From positions 682,001 through 746,000 of the forward strand of contig CAVNZM010000018.1 of the NCBI GenBank assembly GCA_963693365.1: a DNA stretch of 64,000 bases, given 5' to 3'. Under the pieces are notes generated by a model. The model was not told the origin of the DNA and did no database searches. It saw nothing but the letters and a program-made list of their open reading frames with translations. Of the stretch, positions 1 through 64,000 are shown in pieces. This DNA comes from Amoebidium appalachense (lineage: Eukaryota; Ichthyosporea). Made by a program: the position numbers and the translations under genes. Within the stretch, counting starts at the first letter, position 1; every line of letters begins with the position of its first letter.

Positions 1-56715
<56,715 letters not shown>

Positions 56716-56973
56716 ATAACGAGTCAGGACCCAGCTGGAGAATTATGACAAGCTGCTTGATCTTGGAAATATACGGAAAAGAATGTTTCTGCAGGAACAT
56801 ATTTTATTATGCATTTATGAACACTGTCGAGGACAGTGGCTTTTTAGAGATGAGAAGTTTGATAATATGTATGTAGGCTTGGTCCGGCAGAATACCAATG
56901 ACTTGCACTTTTTTTGCGTTCTGATTTGCAAATATTAAAATATATCTTGGAAACTCACATAGGTATAAAGGTC

Positions 56974-56979
56974 AATAAA
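56974..56979 (+). terminator. Polyadenylation signal AATAAA
   Basis: AATAAA about 260 nt after the TAG stop, in AT-rich 3' UTR. Confidence 0.75.
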
Positions 56980-57019
56980 ACGTTATCTGCATCGTAACTG
57001 TCTTAACCTGCACACACCG

Positions 57020-57071
57020 GACTTACTCCTAACCCCACCTACTTAACGCAACGGGATGTGGGGCTGTGTGT

Positions 57072-57109
<38 letters not shown>

Positions 57110-57573
57110 ATCACGGTGTGGGCGGTTGTTTGTGTGTGTATAGAGCATTATCTCTGCATGATATAATTTGCTCATGAATCCCACACAACATACGACCGTC
57201 GTCTAGGCCCCTCCACTCAAAAACACGGGGTGTGGGGGGTGGTGTGTGTGCGTGTGTGGGTGTGCAAGGTGTTGTGATTCGTACACTACCTACCCAAGTG
57301 TATATGCATTACTGGTGTGGTCAGCAGAGATAATCTTGAGGCCGATGATAGGACACTGCCGTGTCCCGTCTTTATGTACTCGCGCTGCCTCCAAGGACAG
57401 TCGCTCAATCAGATCTAGATGTACAGATATGCAGTGCCAAGTACTCATCTAATTGGCTGATGATATAAACAATCCCAGACACAGGGATCCAATCACTATT
57501 CAGATCTGCCATCTGAATTATGGGAATGTACCTCAAAACGTTCCTACGTGTTTGTGTACCACACGGAATATCC

Positions 57574-57604
<31 letters not shown>

Positions 57605-57670
57605 ATGTTATGTTGAAACGCTAAGGTATGAATGTTAATATTCCAACACCCCCACTCGTTTAACATACCA
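57020..57670. other. Intergenic region with short GT repeats
   Basis: GT tracts at 57066-57108 and 57574-57604. No gene recognised between the giant gene and the retroelement. Confidence 0.7.
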
Positions 57671-57689
57671 TCATGTGCAATAACACACA

Positions 57690-58524
57690 CAGCCCCACTT
57701 CTTGCACATACATGTAAATCTCCTCAGTGAGATCGCCGTTGAGAAACGCTGTGACGATGTCCAACTGCGAAGTCTCCAGGCCCTCGGCGGCCGCAATGGC
57801 GAACAGGAGCCGGAAGCTGCTGAAGCTGGCCACTGGGCAGAATGTCTGCTCATAGTCGATGCCTGCCTCCTGAGTGAATCCCCTGGCAATACCCCGTGCT
57901 TTGAGGTTATCTCTCCACGCGTCGGTGCCCCGCTTGGCGTCAAAGACCCACCGAAAGCCCCCACTGCCCGCCGTCCTGCAGGCAATGGTACAAGCTCCCA
58001 GGTGTTGTTGTCGACCAGAGATTTATAATCCTCATCCGCTGCTGCCTTCCACAGTTCAGCATCTGGCCCTCCAAAGGGCGCCTGCTTCATAGTTGTAGGG
58101 ATGGTGGGAGATGACAATGCCACGTTGTTGGCACTCTCAACTGTGCTGCACCTGTGATAACGCGTACTGCGGCGCGTTAGGCTGGGTGGATACTTGGATG
58201 GGTGCCGGGCAGGTGTGGAGGTCGTGGGGCTGTCAGGAATCACGTTTGCAGATGACCTCCAGTCCTCCCCGTCGTCCTCAGACTCGCTGTCTGCCTTGTC
58301 AAGCGCCGGGAGGTCGTCATCGTCGCTGTTGTCACCATCAGTGTCCCGGGCTGTTGGCACCTGATTTCCGATTGGCGAATCTTCCTGATTGCCGATTGGA
58401 GCCCTGGAAATTCCTTCGATCATTCCGATCTGCATTAAATGGGTGCTGGCTCGTCGAATCGGACGTCGCGGCGGATGATCACCTCGCGCCGCACGGGATC
58501 ATCCCACAGCCGATAACCCTTGCT
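57690..58524 (-). pseudogene. Copia-type polyprotein: linker and N-terminal part of reverse transcriptase, frameshifted and truncated
   Basis: On the - strand an acidic linker leads into NNTWELVPLPAGRRAVG, the conserved start of copia RT. A frameshift in a five-base homopolymer (58-57962 on the + strand C run, near 57960) is followed in the next frame by WVFDAK, ARGFTQEAGIDY, TFCPV, LDIVTAFLNGDL and EEIYM. The element stops before the catalytic YxDD box; RNase H and a 3' LTR are missing. Inactive. Confidence 0.85.
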
Positions 58525-58532
58525 GTCGGTGC
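58525..58532. repeat. Target-site duplication, left copy
   Basis: GTCGGTGC, identical to 59386-59393. Confidence 0.9.
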
Positions 58533-58738
58533 CAGGGATGTGTCGGTCACTGGCCGGGTGGGTCTCGGGCGGGTTTACGCAAAGGCCGGGTGGATCTCGG
58601 GCCGGGTCGTCTTTTTTTCGGTCCGGACCGGGTTGGTTCTTGGGTCTTGGACCCTTGTGATCGGGTTGACCCGCGGGTTACCAAATGCGAAAACCTCGGG
58701 TGTTCGCCCGGACTGGCCATATACGTGTGTACATGTAT

Positions 58739-58784
<46 letters not shown>

Positions 58785-59385
58785 ACGTGTGTGTGTGTGT
58801 GATATGCTTGCGTGCGTGCGTGCTGTGTGTGCACATGTGCTCGCGGTGTGTGTGTGGCTTTTCCACGCATGGTGTCTACATGTGGACAGACAGTGCTCGT
58901 ACGCGGTGCTTGCGGCTTACGTGACTATATAGAGCTTGGTAGTGGTGACTAAAGCAAACACAACGTAACGTGCACAGCAGTTACGATTGTCTCTCTCTTT
59001 TTTCTTTTTCTTTTTCTTTCCCCTTTTTTATTAAAGCACTAGCCTAGCCTCAGTACTCTACTACTGTAGCTAACTATGCCTCGGCAATGTTTATACTACC
59101 ATATATGGACATGATTAAAATACTGTATTGTTATTAGTTCACTGTGCAATCCCTGAAAACCAATTATCAATCCAAAATTTACTACTTATTATGGTTAATA
59201 TATCATGCTTTACCCTGACCCGGCGGGAACTGACCGGGTCAGAGCCATCGGTCGGGCTGGGTACAAGTCTGACCCGCCGTGTCATAAAGCCGACCGGGTT
59301 TGAGCAAGAATGCCCCGGGTCGGGGTTGGGTAACGCCGACCCGGCCGGGTTGGTTCTCGGGTCGACCCAACCCGACACATCCCTG
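58533..59385. mobile_element. hAT-like non-autonomous DNA transposon nested in the copia element
   Basis: Ends are CAGGGATGTGTCGG and its inverted complement CCGACACATCCCTG. GTCGGTGC is duplicated on both sides (8 bp). CAGGGATG-type termini and 8-bp duplications are hallmarks of the hAT superfamily. Inside are GGGT/CCGG-rich subterminal repeats and a GT array (58740-58783). No transposase ORF. Confidence 0.88.
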
Positions 59386-59393
59386 GTCGGTGC
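59386..59393. repeat. Target-site duplication, right copy
   Basis: GTCGGTGC. Removing the insert and one copy restores the polyprotein frame across the gap. Confidence 0.9.
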
Positions 59394-60228
59394 TGTAGCC
59401 CACGAAGATACACTTGTGGCTCTTGGCGTCCAGCTTGGTTCGCTTGGCATTCGGAATGTGTGCCCAGCATGTCGACCCAAATACACGCAGATGGCTAACA
59501 TTGGGTTTCACCCCCCACCAAGCCTCATATGGCGTCATGCCATTCAGCGCCTTGGTAGGTGTGATGTTGCGAATGTATGCAGCTGTGTTGACGGCCTCTG
59601 CCCAGAAACGGTTTCCCAGGCCTGCCTCCTGCAGCATACACCGTGCCATCTCCATCAGAGAGCGGTTCTCACGCTCTGCCTTGCCGTTCTGCTCCGGTGC
59701 GTGGGGGAATGTGAATTCGTGCCTGATGCCGGACGAAGTTGTATGATCCACAAACTGCTTGGACCGATACTCCCCCCCGTCATCTGTGCGCAAGATTTGA
59801 ATCTTGGTACGGAAACGGTTCCCATTGCGTGCCTGGTACTCCTTGAGTTTAGCCAGTACTTCTTCCTTCAAGTTCTTTATGAAGAAAACTTCGATGAAGC
59901 CAGTTTTGTCGTCGGTGAACGTGACGTAGTAGTGTGACAAGTAGTAGCACCCGCCAATTGACATGGTGGCAATGTTCCCACTCACATCAGAATGCACGAT
60001 GCCCAAAGTCTCCGTAGCACGGTTCCGACCGTCCTTGGGAAAGGGCTCACGGTGTTGCTTGCCCTTTGCACATGCCTCGCACATTGGTATGTCATTTGGT
60101 GATGCATTTTTGACATTGTCCATGCCATCGACCAGTCCCTGCTTAGCCATCCTGATGACCCGGTAGATGCTGCCACGTGGCCTAGTCGCTGGTGCCACTG
60201 TAGAAGTAGCCCCCCTGTCGACCTCCAC
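59394..60228 (-). pseudogene. Copia-type integrase region
   Basis: One open frame with the pre-integrase Cys motif (MCEACAKGKQH) and the catalytic-core landmarks HSDVSG, RTDDGGEY and PEQNGKAERENR that carry the D, D and E residues, then the C-terminal WAEAVNTAAYIRN and IFVGY motifs. The frame is intact up to the hAT-like insertion. Ty1/copia order (integrase before RT) is shown by the RT lying next downstream. Confidence 0.92.
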
Positions 60229-61100
60229 TGGCCTTGCCGTCCTTGGTGCTCACCTTATCCTGTGCCATCGGAATACCGGCCTCTGGGGCACTGGACGGGG
60301 TGCTGCCGCCGTCGACGTTGCCCCCACTGCCGCTGCTGTTCTCCTCAACTGCTGCCACCGATTCATTCCCTGTCATCACGTGCCCAACTATGCGGTAGAG
60401 ACACCCATCGAGAATGCCATTGGCTAATTCCGACCAATCACGATCGACAATCAGCAACTTGCCATCGCCTGATGCCCTTCGCTTCACATTTTGACGCAGA
60501 CACCAAAGTCTTGTCGAGTGCGGGCACATAGAGAACGTCCTTGAGCCGCAGCCGGTTGACACGTCCGTCAACCTTGGCATCAAAGGTGATGCCCCCCTTG
60601 CCCTCGCACGTGCTGACATGCCTGTCACCCATGGTGACAGGCATTGGCTCCACCTTACGGAAGTTCGTGAACCATTCTCGCACTGGTGACATGTGGGATG
60701 TTGCCCCGGAATCCCACCACAGATGACGCCTGGCCCCATTGTGCTGGCGTGGAGTGTCGGTGATGTTGAGTGCAGTCTCTTTCCCCTTGTTGCGGTTCTT
60801 GTACCAGTCAGGGTTGGTACGGCAATCACAGGCGAAATGACCATTCTTGTTGCAGGCGTGACAGCGAAAATCGGCCCTTGGCCATGGGTTGCCCCCGTTG
60901 CTTTTTCTCGTGTCACCTTTGCTGCACTAGTGGCCTCTGTTGTTGTTGCCCCTGTCACGCTGTTTGTCCATGGCGTTGAATGCAGTCTCCTTGGTCTCCC
61001 CCTTTGGTGCCGTGTCGATTCATGATCATACACCATGAACTTGGCAACCAATGCGGACATGTTCAGACCCGCATCTTCACTGCACCCTCACGTACCCATT
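60229..61100 (-). pseudogene. Copia-type gag end and protease region, decayed
   Basis: Zinc knuckle CHACNKNGHFACDC (C-x2-C-x4-H-x4-C) near 60830-60870, then the protease active-site motif DSGATSHM near 60690-60710. A TAG stop upstream of the knuckle (near 60930) and frame changes show decay. The upstream gag and 5' LTR are absent. Confidence 0.82.
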
Positions 61101-61107
61101 TGTGGCT

Positions 61108-61395
61108 GCGGCCGTTACACGCATCATGGTGAGAGTGTGGGACCTATACACGGGTGCTTTATACTCCGAATTCACCGTCGCCTGGGACCACAAACCTAGG
61201 ATATCGCACATGTTTTTTTCCCGTGACCAGGCTACTATTTTAACATTCGCGGTAGAGGCAGAGAGAAATCGTGTTCGCCACTATGTAATGAACATCTCGT
61301 CGAATGACATCACCACCGGACAGAGGGTGTGGAGCGTCGAGCGCGAAATGCCGTTTGATGACAGTGCGGATTTTGACAGGTGGTGTATTTTGTAG
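61108..61395 (+). CDS. Short ORF with WD40-like motif (hypothetical, fragment)
   Basis: Open frame containing VRVWDLYTGALYSEF, then ISHMFFSRDQATILTF. Resembles part of a WD40 repeat. It abuts the broken end of the retroelement and may be an exon or fragment of a host gene disrupted or copied nearby. No clear acceptor was identified. Confidence 0.25.
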   Translation, partial: AAVTRIMVRVWDLYTGALYSEFTVAWDHKPRISHMFFSRDQATILTFAVEAERNRVRHYVMNISSNDITTGQRVWSVEREMPFDDSADFDRWCIL

Positions 61396-61862
61396 TGTAT
61401 TCACTGTATTTTCGTATACCTATGTTGTGTACATGTATCGGTGTGTGTAGGTGTACAAGAGCAGACCGTGTAAAACCAGCTATGCTATAAGGTGCTCAGC
61501 CAACAGTAGTTACATGTACACCAAAGAAAGGTGAGGCCTGGGGAGGCCGTCACCACCCCCCCTATCTATTGTGTGGTCTAGAATGGATCTAGTGGACTAT
61601 AGCGCTAAAGCCCTGCCCCAGGCGTCCTTATAGCTAAGCGTGCTAGTGTTGCCGGTGTATGGCGTGTGTGCTAACCCCCTAAGCACAGACGAGAAACTTT
61701 ACGGGAACTGCTGTACACTGCAAAGAAGTTGTGTGTGTGTGGTGTGGTGAGTTCGGGCTACAGTTCTTCAATAGCTTGCTATCAGGACAAGATCTATTCC
61801 TATTGGTCGAAAGTTAAATGTGGATATATGGGTGTATTTCTGATACCTCATGGGTGACTAAC

Positions 61863-61897
<35 letters not shown>

Positions 61898-62510
61898 ACG
61901 GTCCTCCGTCTTATAAAAAACCACCACGCACTATTAGACCCCGGCCCACTGCCCCAGCAAGTTAGGCAGGCTACTCTGCTCATAAGTCCATCGGGATCCT
62001 TCAAGTCAGAGATCACTCCCCCAGGGGGGGGGGGTCCAAAGGGCAAGTAAATTCAGGTGTTGATAAGACCCCACAAAAACATTGGTGGTTTGCTGTGTTG
62101 GCTTCACTCTTTGTTCATTGAAATTTCATGCCATACTTGTGTCATTCATCATATCACCTAATATGTTAAAACCTAATAACCAAACTATCCATACGAAATT
62201 CACAATACCCTAGGGGAGAGATCACTACATCAAAATTCGCCTGAAAATGTAATTTCAAACCTTCCCCCCCAGCCAACCCTCCACCCCCCCCCCTCCCCCC
62301 CCACCTTCTCTCCCCCCCCCTCCCCCCCCCCCCCCCCAAAAAAAAAAAGCTCCTCCCCTCCCCCTACATAACCTGTTCCATTCGGCAAACTCCCCTCCTT
62401 CCTCCCCCCCCCCCCCCCCGCCCCATCCCGCAAAAACCCCAACCCTACTCCTACAATTTCGGCAAATTTCCCTCTTCCCCAACCCCCGTGAGTCCACTTT
62501 CATCAAGTGT
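61396..62510. other. Intergenic region with C-rich tracts
   Basis: C runs at 61864-61896 and 62283-62337 (then ten A) and 62404-62419. No gene recognised. Confidence 0.65.
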
Positions 62511-62727
62511 TTATATCAGGTCCATATCAGGGAGCATTGAGTCCCCCCCGTCAAATGGGGCCATTGAATCCCCCTCGTTCAAAATTGAATTTGCGGCGGT
62601 GGGCCTTTGAGGGGGTCTCTTTTTTCTTTTCCGGGTGGTGGGGTCCAACAGTGATTCCAGCTGGGTGCGCAGGCTGGGAGTCTTGCGGGCACAGAGAAGT
62701 ACATCCTCGTGGCTGACAACACTGCGC
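62511..62727 (-). CDS. Likely terminal exon of a - strand gene
   Basis: On the - strand a (CA)n tract ends in acceptor GCTAG at 62728, followed by about 72 codons: RSVVSHEDVLLCARKTPSLR, a basic run RKRKKRPPQRP and an acidic end DSMLPDMDLI with TAA at 62511-62513. The basic run could be a nuclear localisation signal. Family unknown. Supported by the CA-then-acceptor layout seen in the other gene. Confidence 0.5.
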
Positions 62728-62732
62728 CTAGC

Positions 62733-62746
62733 GTGTGTGTGTGTGT

Positions 62747-62827
<81 letters not shown>

Positions 62828-62884
62828 ACGCGCGCGTGTCATGCGCGCGCGTGTGTGTATGGGGATGGGGGGGGGGGGGGGGGA
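62733..62884. repeat. (GT)n, CG and poly-G
   Basis: GT array to 62826, CG-rich patch, G run 62865-62890. Read on the - strand this is poly-C, CG, CA, in the order seen in introns of the giant gene. Confidence 0.95.
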
Positions 62885-62890
62885 GGGGGG

Positions 62891-64000
62891 TTAAAAGAAA
62901 GCGGACAACACGAACCACATACATTATTAGGGTTGAATTGAAAACGGTTGGTGGGTTGGTTAGTTGGTAAGGGGGGTGGTGTTTTTTTCTTTATTAGCTT
63001 TTACAGACTGAAAAATGAACACGCACACTTGCATGCAACATGGAGATGATGGTAGTGGTGGTGGTGGTGGTGGTGGATTTTTTTTTTTTTTTTTTTGGGG
63101 GGGGGGGGGGTCAAGGGGGGGGGGGGAGGATAGCCCGGGCTAAGGGGGTAAACATGATGGGTGTGTGAGCGTGTGCGTGAGTGAGTGAAAACCTGTGTGT
63201 GTGTGTGTGTGCAGGCGTGCGTACACGAATGTGTGCATGTGGTGGCACATCGCATGTGTGTATGTGTTTATGTGCGTGCATGTGTGTGCGTGTGTGAGTG
63301 GGCGGCCCGGCGGGTGGGCGGGGGCGCCGTGGCGGGGGGGGGGGGGGGGGGGGGGGGGAAGGGGGGGGGAGGAGGGGGGAGGGGGAGGGGGTGGGGTCCC
63401 TGTTTTATGCAAGTTGAGCCAAGAAAGGGAAGGTATGGCAAAAGCGGGAGGGTAAGAAGGTAGGGCACAAATAGCACACAAATGAATTGGCGTGTTACAA
63501 AGAGAGACACCAGCAGGATTGTGAGAAGTTAACAGTCGAGATGAAAAAACTAGCCAAGCATGAATGGCCACACGAGTGATAAGAACCGGAGGGTTTGTGT
63601 GTGTCTCTTTCATCACACGTGCATGTTTGCATGTATTTGTGGGGTCGTGTGCCCAGGAACATGGGTGGGTGTGTGTCCTTGGCTTAGCCATGAATGTGAT
63701 TGTAAATGTCTTACATATGCCGTTGTGTATATGTCCGGTCACATATCGATATGCGTTTGAGAGGGAAGAGGCGTGGGGGATGTGTGTCTGGCGGCCCAGG
63801 GGGGGAGGGGCGGAAGGTTGAGGGAGGGGGGAGGGAGAGGAGGGGGACGAGAAGGGGATGTGCAGGAGGGAGGGAGTAGAATGCTTCACCAAAGTACACA
63901 CTCACGGCGGAAAACATAATCCAGATTTTGCATGGAGCGCACAAAGAGTTTGCATCATGTGTTGTGTGTGGTTTTGGTGGTGGTGGTGGTGGTGGTGGTG
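62891..64000. repeat. G-rich, GT and GGT simple repeats
   Basis: GGT units 63053-63076, T run, G runs (63097-63126, 63335-63358, 63361-63390), GT-rich stretches (63170-63300), GGT to the window end. No exon could be supported. Confidence 0.85.

Noticed and set aside
58111-58932. Plus-strand ORFs across the retroelement and hAT-like insert
   Set aside because: Shadows of the - strand polyprotein and of GT repeats.

Overview
Eukaryotic nuclear DNA. GT-AG introns are everywhere, coding sequence is broken into exons of about 75-250 nt, introns are packed with poly-C runs and very long (CA)n arrays, there are no bacterial operons or ribosome-binding sites, and a Ty1/copia-type retrotransposon carries a nested hAT-like element. 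The organism cannot be named from the sequence. The domain mix (PAN/apple-like, EGF, VWD, lectin-like and possible PA14 domains joined by phase-1 introns) suggests a holozoan protist or an early-branching animal, but this is inference.

Region 1 (375-56715, + strand) is one giant gene whose 5' end lies left of the window. I traced about 82 exons, roughly 16.5 kb of coding sequence or 5,500 residues, to a TAG stop at 56713-56715 and an AATAAA signal at 56974. The order is: (a) a Cys-rich/EGF exon; (b) an alternating series of PAN-like modules (A, 75-87 residues, 6 Cys) and short EGF-derived modules (B, about 41 residues, 5 Cys); (c) from 20.5 kb, the same A modules alternating with a shorter module (C, about 27 residues, usually 3 Cys). 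Nearly all these exons are symmetric 1-1 phase exons. There are 29 A, 14 B and 14 C modules. From 39.1 kb the architecture changes to (d) a beta-rich H-type-lectin-like and possibly PA14-like stretch, (e) a VWD domain with a C8-like tail, (f) EGF domains, (g) a domain resembling bacterial SdrD-B/CNA-B, (h) a linker with dibasic sites, and (i) a long exon with two EGFs, a Thr/Ala/Gly mucin-like repeat and an unrecognised Cys-containing C-terminal domain. No transmembrane or GPI tail is visible at the C terminus, so the product looks like a secreted, heavily N-glycosylated, disulfide-rich matrix or adhesion protein.

Region 2 (about 57.7-61.1 kb, - strand) is a decayed copia-type element (gag zinc knuckle, protease, integrase, truncated RT). 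It is split by an 853-bp hAT-like element with CAGGGATG termini and an 8-bp target duplication. A short + strand ORF with a WD40-like motif lies at its edge.

Region 3 (61.4-64 kb) is mostly simple repeats plus one likely terminal exon of another gene on the - strand (62511-62727).

In the giant gene, poly-C tends to follow 5' splice sites and (CA)n tends to abut 3' splice sites on the sense strand. The flip to G/GT on the + strand at the right edge fits a gene on the opposite strand there.
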